64,000 nucleotides of DNA from Paraburkholderia sp. FT54 (GCF_031585635.1 NZ_CP134196.1:1984001-2048000); one strand, 5' to 3'; positions 18,493 through 27,248 are shown, counted from the stretch's first letter. The notes: a model not told the origin generated them from the letters alone. Made by a program: numbers and translations.

Positions 18493-18501
18493 AACCGTCT
18501 C
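18487..18501 (-). repeat. Right terminal inverted repeat of the IS5-family element
   Basis: On the minus strand it reads GAGACGGTTTCATAA. It is followed on the plus strand by the second TAA copy at 18502-18504. Confidence 0.85.
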
Positions 18502-18509
18502 TAAGTCAA

Positions 18510-19397
18510 ATGTACGCAATCACTGGAATTACAGGAAAAGTCGGCGGTGTCGTCGCCCGATCGCTTTTGAAGGCAGGACTACCTGTTCGTGCCGTTGTCC
18601 GGGACATCGCGAAGGGTCAGCCATGGGCAGAGCTCGGTTGCGAGATCGCTCTTGCGGAGATCAGCGACGCCGAAGCGCTTACGAAGGCTTTTGAGGGTGC
18701 GGACGGAGTGTTCCTGATGACACCTCCGAACTACGATCCCCAACCAGGCTTCCCGCACACGCAGGCCAACGCTGTCGCAATCAGGAAAGCGCTGTTGACC
18801 GCGCGGCCAAAACAGGTCGTGTTCCTTTCGACTGTTGGAGCGCATATCGCGGAGCCCAACCTGCTCAATAACTCCAAGATGACTGAGGAAATGCTTCGCA
18901 CGCTGGACGTCCCAGTGTGCATGCTCCGTGCGGCCTGGTTCATGGAAAACGCAGCGTGGGATGTCGATGCGGCGCGCACCGGGGCAATTCATTGCTTCCT
19001 GCAACCGCAAGATCATCCAATACCGATGGTGGCCGCTGATGACATAGGGCACACCGCGGCAGAAATCCTTTGTGACGAATGGACCGGCGTGCGCATTGTC
19101 GAACTGGAGGGGCCGGCGCGCTATAGCGCAAACGACCTCGCGTCCGGGTTCAGCGCCGCCCTCGGCCGTCCTGTGCGCATGGTCCCGGTGCCGCGCGATA
19201 CATGGGAAACACTGTTCCGGTCCCAAGGCATGCGATATCCAATGCCCCGTATCCGGATGATCGATGGCTTCAACGAGGGTTGGATTGACTTCCAGCGCGG
19301 TATTGGCATTGAGCACCGTAAAGGCCAAATTCCTCTCGATGCTGTCCTGAAGACGCTTGTCGCTCACGTTTCTTCTCAGTCGCCAGCTGCCGGTTAG
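18510..19397 (+). CDS. NmrA-like NAD(P)-binding protein
   Basis: The 295-residue protein starts at MYAITGITGKVGGVVARSLLKAG, a Rossmann nucleotide-binding loop of the GxxGxxG type. It continues with RAVVRDIAKGQPWAELGCEIALAEISD, typical of atypical short-chain dehydrogenases of the NmrA/azoreductase group. The catalytic YxxxK motif of true dehydrogenases is not evident, as is usual for NmrA sensors. An upstream in-frame ATG at 18489 lies inside the insertion sequence end, so 18510 is the natural start. The IS right end is only 8 bp before this codon and no good ribosome site remains, so expression may be altered or lost. Confidence 0.85.
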   Translation: MYAITGITGKVGGVVARSLLKAGLPVRAVVRDIAKGQPWAELGCEIALAEISDAEALTKAFEGADGVFLMTPPNYDPQPGFPHTQANAVAIRKALLTARPKQVVFLSTVGAHIAEPNLLNNSKMTEEMLRTLDVPVCMLRAAWFMENAAWDVDAARTGAIHCFLQPQDHPIPMVAADDIGHTAAEILCDEWTGVRIVELEGPARYSANDLASGFSAALGRPVRMVPVPRDTWETLFRSQGMRYPMPRIRMIDGFNEGWIDFQRGIGIEHRKGQIPLDAVLKTLVAHVSSQSPAAG

Positions 19398-19445
19398 GCA
19401 ACCGGACGCAAAGCACGGGCACTCGGCTCTGCCTTGGTCTTAACC

Positions 19446-21464
19446 TCATTCCTTTCCCGCCGGTTTGACGATACCTTCCAACTGATAAAGCTCGATCTTG
19501 CGATAAAGGGTGCTGCGCGAGACACCCAAGGCACGGGCGGCCTGCGCAAGGTTGCCGTGCGCATTGTGCACCGCGCGTGCAATGGCTAGACGCTCCGTTT
19601 CCTCGAGACTCGCCCCTTCGTCCCGCAACAACGGTACGGCCACCGACGTCGCGATTTCATCGAGCAACTCGGCGGGCAGATCATCGAACGACACAGCGGG
19701 TTCGCCGGACGTCAAAAGCATATTCTCGATCACGTTGCGCATTTCCCTTACGTTGCCCGGCCACGAATAGGCGCGCAACACCGCCATGATCTCCGCGCTC
19801 AGTTGGCGTTCGGGGACCCCGTGGCGCAAGGCAAGCTTCCGGTTGAAGTGCTCAATGAGCAGATCGATATCGATGTCCCGTTCACGCAGCGGCGGAATAC
19901 GTATACGCGTAACACTGATCCGGTAATACAGATCGCGGCGAAAGTGACCGGACTCGACCTCTTCGCGCAGATTGCGGTTGGTCATTGCCAGCAGGCGCAC
20001 ATCGACGCGCCGCGGCTGCGTGTCGCCAAGCCGGTAGATGATGCCTTCTTCCAGCACACGCAGCAGGACAGGTTGCAGTTCGAGCGGCATCTCACCGATC
20101 TCGTCGAGACAGAGCGTCCCACCATGAGCCAGCTCGAAACGGCCGGCCCGCCCTTCCGTGGTCGCGCCAGTAAAAGCGCCGCGTACGTGACCGAACAGCT
20201 CGCTCGCAATCAGTTCTTTCGACGCCGCCCCGCAGTTATACGCGACGAACGGGCCGCCTCCGCCTTCTTCGCCATGAATAGCGCGCGCGAACAGTTCCTT
20301 GCCAACCCCTGTTTCGCCCTCGATCAGTACCGGTACGCGCCTGCTGGCAAGTTGCCGCCCACGATTGACGGCAGCCAGCATCGCCGCACTGCGCCCCTGA
20401 ATCTGCGCGAAACAATTGCGTTGCGGATCAGCCTCTCCGTTGCGCTCCGCGACCCGCACGTTGACGGAACGGGCTCGCGCGGGCACGACTAGCATCGCGC
20501 CAATCGTGCTGCCGTCGACCACAACAGGATTGAACCATTCGGCGTGCAACCCCGCGGGCAAATGCTGCGTCCAGTCCTCCACGGCAGAAGTCTCGCTCAT
20601 CCCGGGGAAACGCTCGCCAATGCCGACCGGCAATGCGACTCTGCCCGTGGTATGCACGAGCCGGCCACAGCGGTCTATCGCCACCATGCCGGTCGCATCC
20701 GACGACGACAAGCGTTGCAGACAAAAGGCCAACAATCGCATATGCTCGCGCGCGGCCTGCTCGGCGAGCACCATTTCGATCTGGCGCGCCGCGGTCACGG
20801 CCAACGTGAGATTGTTGATCTGATAGGTGGAAGGCGGTCCGGAAATATCGAGCACACCGATCACCGCTCCAGTGCCCGGTTCGCAAATCGGCGCCGCTGC
20901 GCAACTCCATGACTTGATGCCTTCACAGAAATGCTCGGAGCCGTGGATATAGGTCGGCTCGCGGGTCGCCAGCGCGGTGCCGATACCATTGGTGCCAGCT
21001 CTGCCCTCGCCCCAGTCGCCGCCGATCGTCAGATGGATTTTTTCGCCCGCCGCCCGCGTGCGCAAATCGCCAGCCGCCTTGAGGATCACGCCCTCCTGGT
21101 TCGTGAGCAGCAGGATTGAATGTGAATCGGCGAAAAGATCGGCCGTGACCGCGAACAGGCGGTCGGCTGCTTGCAGCAGGTCGCGATGGCGCCAGCACAG
21201 CGCCGCAACCTCGTCGCCGTGTACCGCGATCGGCGCCGAGACCGCGGTCGGACTGACGCCGGACTGCAAGCTGCGTTTCCATGAGTCGATCAGCGCCGGG
21301 GGAGCAGAGGTCGACGGCTCGCCCGCCAGAAAACGCTCCCACGCGAGCATCGTACCCCGGTCGGAATGACGGAGATTGGCGCGCTGCGCGTTGGCCACGA
21401 TGCTGCGCATCGCCGCCTGATCACCTAGACCCAACATGCTGCCAATCTGATGTCTCCTCGCCAC
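19446..21464 (-). CDS. AcoR-like sigma-54-dependent activator of the monooxygenase cluster
   Basis: A GTG at 21464 with a perfect AGGAGG six bases upstream gives 672 residues; the ATG at 21575 has no such site. The N-terminal half is a GAF-type sensor region with the AcoR-like IGGDWGEGRAGTNGIGTAL and SEHFCEGIKSWSCAAAPI stretches. The AAA+ domain has Walker A GETGVGKE, the sigma-54 contact loop GAFTGA, Walker B LCLDEIGEMPL and the arginine-finger region. A Fis-type helix-turn-helix ends the chain (LAQAARALGVSRSTLYRKI). It lies downstream of the monooxygenase genes on the same strand and probably acts at the two sigma-54 promoters at 30358 and 34423. The ligand is probably the substrate or product. 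Confidence 0.93.
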   Translation of the reverse strand: MARRHQIGSMLGLGDQAAMRSIVANAQRANLRHSDRGTMLAWERFLAGEPSTSAPPALIDSWKRSLQSGVSPTAVSAPIAVHGDEVAALCWRHRDLLQAADRLFAVTADLFADSHSILLLTNQEGVILKAAGDLRTRAAGEKIHLTIGGDWGEGRAGTNGIGTALATREPTYIHGSEHFCEGIKSWSCAAAPICEPGTGAVIGVLDISGPPSTYQINNLTLAVTAARQIEMVLAEQAAREHMRLLAFCLQRLSSSDATGMVAIDRCGRLVHTTGRVALPVGIGERFPGMSETSAVEDWTQHLPAGLHAEWFNPVVVDGSTIGAMLVVPARARSVNVRVAERNGEADPQRNCFAQIQGRSAAMLAAVNRGRQLASRRVPVLIEGETGVGKELFARAIHGEEGGGGPFVAYNCGAASKELIASELFGHVRGAFTGATTEGRAGRFELAHGGTLCLDEIGEMPLELQPVLLRVLEEGIIYRLGDTQPRRVDVRLLAMTNRNLREEVESGHFRRDLYYRISVTRIRIPPLRERDIDIDLLIEHFNRKLALRHGVPERQLSAEIMAVLRAYSWPGNVREMRNVIENMLLTSGEPAVSFDDLPAELLDEIATSVAVPLLRDEGASLEETERLAIARAVHNAHGNLAQAARALGVSRSTLYRKIELYQLEGIVKPAGKE

Positions 21465-21791
21465 AACTTTCCTCCTGGGCGATGGTTTAACGCGGAACCG
21501 GGCTCTACGGCTGGCTTCGTCTTGACTAGCTGGAATGTGATGGCTGGGTGTATCGGGTGGACTTCTATTTCTCAAACCCAGCAGCTAACGCGCGTCCAGT
21601 ATAGTCCTGGACTTCCAACGCGTCTTTTGGGGGAAACACGGTCAGCGCAGCGGATCGCGCCCCTTTCCTGGTTTCTTTTTTCTTGCCCTGAATTCGTCAC
21701 GCATGTTCGCTGAACGCGATCATCCATGCATGCCTTCTCGTTCCCGGTGCAATTCGCAAGGAGCGACCGCCGAAGCAGGCACGCATGTCGA
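21465..21791. other. Intergenic region upstream of the activator gene
   Basis: This 327-bp region lies between the 68-aa gene and the activator gene on the minus strand. It contains the AGGAGG for the activator and probably its own promoter. I found no copy of the 17-bp activator dyad and no clear -24/-12 pair here. Confidence 0.45.
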
Positions 21792-21998
21792 TTACACCAT
21801 TGCTTTAATGATCGCACCGGCGACACCGCGTAAGAACGGAGCGATCGTTGCACTTACATCGTTTACAAGAATACCCGTCCCACACAACGTAATACTCAAG
21901 CCCAGTGTAAGTTTGAGCAGGCGCGCGGACGGCAGCGCGCCAAGATACCGGGCAGTCGTCGCAATTGCGCTGAAGCGGCGGGCCGTTCCTGTAGCCAT
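21792..21998 (-). CDS. 68-aa hydrophobic peptide at the end of the monooxygenase operon
   Basis: The ATG at 21998 has an AGGAG seven bases upstream and opens a 68-residue peptide. The N-terminal half is basic (TARRFSAIATTARYLGALPSARLLK). A hydrophobic helix follows (LTLGLSITLCGTGILV), then a Ser/Ala-rich tail (APFLRGVAGAIIKAMV). The basic start could be a membrane-attachment or even an organelle-like amphipathic segment. It lies 104 bp after the groEL paralogue on the same strand. No family was recognised. The good ribosome site and operon position support a real gene. Confidence 0.6.
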   Translation of the reverse strand: MATGTARRFSAIATTARYLGALPSARLLKLTLGLSITLCGTGILVNDVSATIAPFLRGVAGAIIKAMV

Positions 21999-22102
21999 CG
22001 TTCGTCTCCTTCTACCGGCGGCCGCCACGTTCGTACTGGCAGCGGCTTTGCTTGCCGTGCCGGTCCCCTGATAGGGAGACCGGCGACGTCAGCCACACGC
22101 GT

Positions 22103-23740
22103 CTATTGACGGCCGAGCAGTTCGGCGCCTGCGCCTAGCGCCGGCCCGGCAGTCGGATCGATCGTCTCCGGCTTCTTGGCGATCAGCGTCTGGGTGGTGA
22201 GAATCAGCCCTGCTACCGATGCCGCATTGCGCACCGCACTGTAGCTGACCTTGACCGGATCGATGATGCCGGCCTCGACGAGATTGACGAATGCACCGCT
22301 ACGTGCGTCGAGACCCATGCCGGGCTTTGCCCGCACCGCTTCGCTTACGATCGCCGCGCCGTCGAGGCCGCAATTCGTCGCGATGTGAAAGAGCGGCTTC
22401 GCCAGCGCACTCTGCAAGAGCCGTGCGCCTTGCTGCACGCTGCCATGGCTACGAGCAATGACGCTCTCCAGTTCGGACGAGACCCGCAACAAGGCCATGC
22501 CGCCGCCCGACACGACGCCTTCGGCAATCGCCGCGCGCGCCGCGTGAATCGCATCGTCGATCAGATGCAGTCGACGTTTCTGTTCGACCGGCGTCGCGCC
22601 GCCCGCGAGAATCAGCGCGGTGCCGCCGGACAGTTTGGCAAGGCGCACCTGAAACTTGTCGCGCTCGACATTCTCCGGCGCCATCTCATACTGGCGCGCC
22701 ACCTGCTGACGGCGCGCCGCCACTGCCGACGGATCGCCGCCGCCCGCCGTGATGATGGTCTGGTTCGACGAAATGCGTACCTGTCGCGCGCTACCGAGGT
22801 CGCGCAATTCCGTGGCCTCCAGCTTTCCGCCCAGGTCGCGGGCAACGACCTTGCCGCCTGTGACGATTGCGATGTCCTCGAGCATCGCCTTGCGCCAGTG
22901 TCCATACTCCGGTGGATGAATCGCCGCCACAGGCATGCCGCCGTTGTCGCGCCATGCGAGCAGCGTCATGACACAGGCCGGCGCCACCTCCTCGGCAATG
23001 ATCAGCAGCGGCCGTTTACTCCGGGTCGCCAATGCCTGAAGCGCTGCGACTTCTTCCTGCGATTGCAGCCGCTGGTCGGTCATCAGAATAAGCGGGTTGT
23101 CCAGCACCACCTGCATTCTCTCGATGTCCGTCACCATGTGGTGTGACAGGTAGCCACGATCGAAAGCCATCCCGTCCACCACTTCCAGCCGGGTTTCGAC
23201 GGTGGTGCCGTATTCCACATCGACAATCCCATCGGCGCCCACCCGCTCCAATGCTTCGGCCACCAGCTTTCCGGTAAATTCGTCGTTGGCTGCCACCACC
23301 GCCACGGCGCGCACTTCGTCGGCGCTGCGCAACGGCGACGCCGCGCGCTTGAGCGCCTCGATTGCTTCGTTGACGGCCAGCTCCAGACCCTGCACCAGTT
23401 CGACAGGGTTCGCGCCTTGCGCGAGGCAGGCGAGGCCGTCCTGGACCAGTGCGTCGGCCAGCACGGTCGCGGTGGTCGTGCCGTCCCCGGCGACTTCGTT
23501 GGTCTGCTTTGACACCTCGCGCACGACTTGCGCACCGATATTCTCGAATGGATCTTCGAGTTCGATCTCGTTGGCAATGCTGACGCCGTCACGCGAGATG
23601 ATCGGCGTGCCGATCGGCCTGTCGATGATCGCGTTCATTCCGCGTGGACCGAGCGTGCCTCGCACTGCCTTGGCCAGCTTCGCAACGCCTCGACCCAGCG
23701 CCATGCGCGCGTCGTCGTCGTGCAGCATGATATTCGGCAT
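22103..23740 (-). CDS. groEL: GroEL-family chaperonin dedicated to the monooxygenase cluster
   Basis: The protein has 545 residues with the chaperonin layout, including the ATP site GDGTTTATVLADAL (residues about 85-98), NDEFTGKLVAEAL and the C-terminal GGGMALLRVS and MGLDARSG segments. It differs from housekeeping GroEL in the N-terminus (MPNIMLHDDDARM), in LGPRGMNAIID where LGPKGRNVVLD is usual, and in the tail, which ends AGAELLGRQ rather than in GGM repeats. No groES gene is adjacent. In actinobacterial prm/mim clusters a similar GroEL is known to help the large hydroxylase subunit fold, and the same role is inferred here. It is cotranscribed with the DUF59 gene 42 bp upstream. Confidence 0.93.
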   Translation of the reverse strand: MPNIMLHDDDARMALGRGVAKLAKAVRGTLGPRGMNAIIDRPIGTPIISRDGVSIANEIELEDPFENIGAQVVREVSKQTNEVAGDGTTTATVLADALVQDGLACLAQGANPVELVQGLELAVNEAIEALKRAASPLRSADEVRAVAVVAANDEFTGKLVAEALERVGADGIVDVEYGTTVETRLEVVDGMAFDRGYLSHHMVTDIERMQVVLDNPLILMTDQRLQSQEEVAALQALATRSKRPLLIIAEEVAPACVMTLLAWRDNGGMPVAAIHPPEYGHWRKAMLEDIAIVTGGKVVARDLGGKLEATELRDLGSARQVRISSNQTIITAGGGDPSAVAARRQQVARQYEMAPENVERDKFQVRLAKLSGGTALILAGGATPVEQKRRLHLIDDAIHAARAAIAEGVVSGGGMALLRVSSELESVIARSHGSVQQGARLLQSALAKPLFHIATNCGLDGAAIVSEAVRAKPGMGLDARSGAFVNLVEAGIIDPVKVSYSAVRNAASVAGLILTTQTLIAKKPETIDPTAGPALGAGAELLGRQ

Positions 23741-23782
23741 GATCCTGCTCCTCTTGATCCCGTTAGTTCGGATTGCTGTTTT

Positions 23783-24664
23783 TTACTCGGCCGCGCCGCG
23801 TGTCTCACGTGCCGGCGCAATCGTACCGCCGGCGTTCGAACCGCCAGTGCGGAAGAAATGCACTGGTTTGATCTCGACCGCCGGCGCAGGGGTGCAGCTT
23901 TCGCCATAGCGGGCAGCCAGAAGACCGCGGCATAGCGCGCCGTTGAATTCGGCATTGACGCCGACCCTTCGCAACGCACGCAGGTATGCGCCCAGCTCGT
24001 CAGGATTCAGCGGTGCGCCTTGTGTGTCGATAAAAGCCGCTTCATCCGCCTGCTCTGCTTCGTCAATGCAGCGCCCCACTACGAAACGCCGCTCGCGATA
24101 GCGCGCGACGAGACGCTGCGTTTTCCCGTCGTCCGCGCTCGTGCTTGCAAGCGCCGACAGCTGCGCCAGGTTCAGGCACACCAGCATCGCAGGCTCGTTG
24201 CCTTGCGCCAGCAGCCAGCTTAAAAGCGCTTCCTGTCGCCGCTGAAAAGCCTTGACGAGAAAAATGCGCCGCACGTCCTCCACTTCGCCATTCGCTTCGC
24301 TGCCAAAGGTTTGCTGGAACGACCGCCCAGCGGCTACACCTCGATTGATCTCGGTGGCGTACATATGCTCGTCGAGTGTGATCGTGATGTCTGTCACCCA
24401 TGGCAAGGCCGCTATCGCCTGTCGCATGTCGTCCGCCATCAGGTAGGCGAAATTGGCCGCACACCAGTAGGTCGGCAGGCGGAAGCCGATCGACACGCAG
24501 CCGCCGTCGACCTCCACCGCGGTGACGAAACCCAACTCTGTCACCGACTCATCGAGTTCCGGGTCGTCGACCGCCTCCAGCCGGGACCAGACCTCGGCGA
24601 CCCGGCGTGACCCGCCCTTCGACACGATGACAGCCGGTGCTGGCACAGCGCGCACGGTGCTCAT
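23783..24664 (-). CDS. DUF59/MIP18-domain protein, probable metal-centre assembly factor
   Basis: Residues about 22-105 form a DUF59 (MIP18/PaaD-like) domain: VWSRLEAVDDPELDESVTELGFV and the Cys-containing LPTYWCAANFAYLMADDM followed by LPWVTDITITLDEHM. DUF59 proteins act in iron-sulphur or iron-centre assembly. The rest of the 293-residue chain is a helical domain of unknown family (VRRIFLVKAFQRRQEALLSWLL, RFVVGRCIDEAEQADEAAF) ending in a Gly/Pro-rich tail. The start overlaps the amidohydrolase stop (ATGA). Position between monooxygenase and chaperonin genes suggests loading of the di-iron or 2Fe-2S centre. That role is inferred. Confidence 0.8.
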   Translation of the reverse strand: MSTVRAVPAPAVIVSKGGSRRVAEVWSRLEAVDDPELDESVTELGFVTAVEVDGGCVSIGFRLPTYWCAANFAYLMADDMRQAIAALPWVTDITITLDEHMYATEINRGVAAGRSFQQTFGSEANGEVEDVRRIFLVKAFQRRQEALLSWLLAQGNEPAMLVCLNLAQLSALASTSADDGKTQRLVARYRERRFVVGRCIDEAEQADEAAFIDTQGAPLNPDELGAYLRALRRVGVNAEFNGALCRGLLAARYGESCTPAPAVEIKPVHFFRTGGSNAGGTIAPARETRGAAE

Positions 24665-25686
24665 GCGCTGACCGCAGCCGGTTGCCGGACGTCCTCCAGC
24701 AGCGCCTTCTGCGCCTCGACGTCGATGCCGTACAACCGCGCCGCATTGAGCCCAAGAATCTTCTTCTTGGCCGTCAGCGACAACTGCACGCCGGTTTCCT
24801 TACTCACCGACTCCGGCAGCTCGAAGGCCATGAACTTCTCGATCAGCCATTTCGGCGACCAGATGCCATAGTCGCTGCCGTAGAGGATCTTGTCCTCGCC
24901 GATCCAGAACAGCAGTTCCGAGATCACATGCGCGAAGTACTCAGGCCGTGTATGGATGAACGGCAGCACCACGGCGAGACCACCGTAGACATTTGTCTCC
25001 TGAGTCGCGATCCAGCAGAAGTCGTCAAGCCGTGGCAAGCCACAGTGCTCAACGATGAAATTCAGGTTCTGAAAGCTGGTGGCGGCATCGTCGACATCGG
25101 CCACGTCGAACGCGTCGCGATTCAGCGGCAGAATCGTCGGCCCCTTGTGGACGTGGATGTTCTTGATACCCAGCTTCTCGCAGCGTTCGAAATAACGCTG
25201 CACGCTGGGGTCTGACAGCTTGTAGCCCTTGCTGTCGCCGCGCCATTCCGCCGTATAAAGCTTGACGCCCTGAATCTTGTAGAGGGACGCAAGCTCTTCC
25301 AGACGATCGAGTCCTGCTTCCCCATCGCGAGGATCGAATGCGCCGTTGACGATAAAGCGGTGCGGATACTTCTGCTTCACCACGTAGTTGGCTTCGGTCG
25401 TGTTGAAGCCGTTCTTGTAGAAGTCGGTCAGATAGGTTGGCTGACAGATCGCCATGTCGTCGTAACCCGTGACGAACAGGTCGTTGTACATTGCTTCTTC
25501 GCCGTACTTGTCGAACTTCTCCTTCGGCCACACATACTCCTTGGGGCTCAGGTTCGTGTGGTACGCGTAAAAGCAGTCAATGAATTGCTGACCGTGCACG
25601 TTCTTGAGGTTGGCCTTGCTGCCGTCCCATAGATGAACGTGTCCGTCGATGATGAAGATGTCCTCACCGTCCGAGGTTCGATACAT
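24661..25686 (-). CDS. Amidohydrolase-2 family protein of the monooxygenase operon
   Basis: A 341-residue TIM-barrel metalloprotein with the family motif DGHVHLW (His16, His18). Other probable metal or active-site residues are His in IHVHKGPTI, His in VEHCGLP and Asp in LYGSDYGIW. The overall type is the ACMSD/PDC-hydrolase group, which contains hydrolases and decarboxylases. The ribosome site GGAG precedes the start. Comparable genes are recalled next to actinobacterial propane monooxygenase genes, where their role is also unclear. It might hydrolyse or decarboxylate a pathway intermediate, or assist the enzyme in another way. Confidence 0.85.
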   Translation of the reverse strand: MYRTSDGEDIFIIDGHVHLWDGSKANLKNVHGQQFIDCFYAYHTNLSPKEYVWPKEKFDKYGEEAMYNDLFVTGYDDMAICQPTYLTDFYKNGFNTTEANYVVKQKYPHRFIVNGAFDPRDGEAGLDRLEELASLYKIQGVKLYTAEWRGDSKGYKLSDPSVQRYFERCEKLGIKNIHVHKGPTILPLNRDAFDVADVDDAATSFQNLNFIVEHCGLPRLDDFCWIATQETNVYGGLAVVLPFIHTRPEYFAHVISELLFWIGEDKILYGSDYGIWSPKWLIEKFMAFELPESVSKETGVQLSLTAKKKILGLNAARLYGIDVEAQKALLEDVRQPAAVSA

Positions 25687-25767
25687 GGCATTCGTCTCCT
25701 TGGTTGCGTGGGCGGCCTGTCGCCCTTGAAGGCACCCGGCCGCCTGATTTGCTGGCGTGGTGTCCGC

Positions 25768-26121
25768 TCACTCGTAAGCCATCGCATCGTCCATATTGCC
25801 GAACAGCACCACCGTCTCGTCGTCGATCATCACCATCCGCCCGTAGTGGGTCGAGGTCGAGATTTCGAACAGATGCGGCGTCATCTCGCGACCGAGCACT
25901 TCGCTGATCTCGCCCATCTTGAACTCGATCTTGCCCTGCCCGTCGATGCGGATCATCGCGGGCAAATAGGTCACCGTGATGCCCGGCTTGGCGGACATCA
26001 GTTCGGCAATCGCCCGGGCCTCGACGCTGTCGTTCATCGTCACGCCACATTGATGCGAAATGGTCTGTTCGAAGCGGACGTCCTTCATCGACTTGAAAAT
26101 ATTGTCGGTATGCACTGACAT
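25768..26121 (-). CDS. prmD: Monooxygenase coupling (effector) protein, PrmD/MimD type
   Basis: The 117-residue protein starts at MSVHTDNIFKSM with GAGGAG upstream. It matches the MmoB/DmpM fold: CGVTMNDSVEARAIAELMSAKPGITVTYLPAMIRIDGQGKIEF, and a second half FEISTSTHYGRMVMIDDETVVLF. Such cofactorless proteins dock on the hydroxylase and tune substrate entry and electron transfer. It is the fourth gene in the order alpha, reductase, beta, coupling, as in prmABCD and mimABCD. Long open sequence upstream of the ATG is not part of the protein. Confidence 0.92.
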   Translation of the reverse strand: MSVHTDNIFKSMKDVRFEQTISHQCGVTMNDSVEARAIAELMSAKPGITVTYLPAMIRIDGQGKIEFKMGEISEVLGREMTPHLFEISTSTHYGRMVMIDDETVVLFGNMDDAMAYE

Positions 26122-26165
26122 TGCGTACTCCTCTTCGCGGTTGGTTCGATGGGTTCGACAAGCGC

Positions 26166-27248
26166 TCAGGCGCGGATCGACGACGGAAAGTGAACGCCGA
26201 TTTCTCTCGCGATCATCTCCGCCCGCTCTATCGAACTGTTCAGACAGTCGTTGAACTGAGCCGTCTTCACATGCGGAATCGACCAGATTGGCTGCAACTG
26301 CTTTGCTGCCGCCGAGGCCAGCGCACCGTGTTTTTCCAGCCACTCGCCGAACAGCTTGCGATTGGCTTCGCCGTGCTGCGGGTCGTTAGCGAGCATATGG
26401 AACAGCTCGACGGCATTGGCCAGATTGCGCTCATAGTCGCCTTCCGCGGCGGACACGACGGTCGGAGTGAGAAAATCGTTTTGCGCGGCAGCAACCTGCA
26501 TGATGAATCCGCTGCGAAACAGATCCGCCACGAGCGGCTCGAATACGATGTTCACGGCGAAGTACTTCTCGAGAAAATCGGTGGCACCGCCGATGGTCTC
26601 TATCGCCCGGCGCGTGTCCTGCCAGATCGGGTCGGTAAGCCAATGCTGCTTGCCGGCATCGAGGTCGAGATTGGGCAGGTCCAACGCGATCTCGCCCAAA
26701 TAAAGCGTCAGGTCCTGAGCAAAGCGCAGCTTGTACGACGCGTTCGTGAGAATGGCGCTATTGATCATCTGGGTGTAGCCGTAGCGCTGTGCATGCATCG
26801 TGGCTGTGCCCAGACCGAACTCCGCATGCTTATATGCGCCCAGATGCTGTTCCAGCACCTTGATCCAGGTCTTGTCGAAGCGCTTCACCGCCCCTGAGCG
26901 CCGCGCGTTCTGGATCGCGCCAGTGATCATGCCGACAATGGTCGACTGACGCTGGTAATGGGTGCGTTCCCACTCTTCGTCCACAGCGCGGAACCGATGC
27001 CAGTCAGAGCTTTTGGCCGCCGTCCATGTTTTCGAATACGTCGGCGTGCCGTCAGCGAATGCGAGAATCCAGTCTTGCAGCAGATAGCGATTCGGATCCG
27101 GCTGTACATCCACCGTCATGTCTTCGTAGTGGCTCGCCTTGCGTCCCTTCGGCTCGAAGTAGTTGTACTTGCGGCTGTCCCAGCCGGAAAACTGGGCCGC
27201 GCCGGCCGCGCCCGACTTCACTGGCGACTGCTCTGCCAACGTACTCAT
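26166..27248 (-). CDS. prmC: Soluble di-iron monooxygenase hydroxylase beta subunit, PrmC/MimC type
   Basis: The gene starts at MSTLAEQSPVKSG with AAGGAGG upstream and encodes 360 residues. The chain is largely helical and has the conserved beta-subunit stretches SRKYNYFEPKGRKASHYED, NRYLLQDWILAFADGTPTYS and EHLGAYKHAEFGLG-like EQHLGAYKHAEFGL. It lacks the iron ligands, as beta subunits do, and supports the alpha subunit in an (alpha-beta)2 hydroxylase. It follows the reductase by 61 bp and precedes the coupling protein by 44 bp. The alpha-reductase-beta-coupling order is that of propane/acetone-type enzymes. Confidence 0.93.
   Translation of the reverse strand: MSTLAEQSPVKSGAAGAAQFSGWDSRKYNYFEPKGRKASHYEDMTVDVQPDPNRYLLQDWILAFADGTPTYSKTWTAAKSSDWHRFRAVDEEWERTHYQRQSTIVGMITGAIQNARRSGAVKRFDKTWIKVLEQHLGAYKHAEFGLGTATMHAQRYGYTQMINSAILTNASYKLRFAQDLTLYLGEIALDLPNLDLDAGKQHWLTDPIWQDTRRAIETIGGATDFLEKYFAVNIVFEPLVADLFRSGFIMQVAAAQNDFLTPTVVSAAEGDYERNLANAVELFHMLANDPQHGEANRKLFGEWLEKHGALASAAAKQLQPIWSIPHVKTAQFNDCLNSSIERAEMIAREIGVHFPSSIRA

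Larger units (their letters stand above)
17588..18501 (+). mobile_element. IS5-family insertion sequence (IS427-like group), 914 bp
   Basis: The ends are imperfect inverted repeats: GAAACGGTTTCAAAA on the left and its counterpart GAGACGGTTTCATAA (read inward) on the right, 13 of 15 matching. TAA flanks both ends (17585-17587 and 18502-18504), or CTAA if one base is shared with the right end, in line with the YTAR/TNA targets of IS5 relatives. One transposase gene, split over two frames, fills the interior. The element sits between the DUF4148 gene and the NmrA-like gene, its right end 8 bp before the latter's start codon. Readable ends and target duplication imply a fairly recent insertion. 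Confidence 0.88.
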
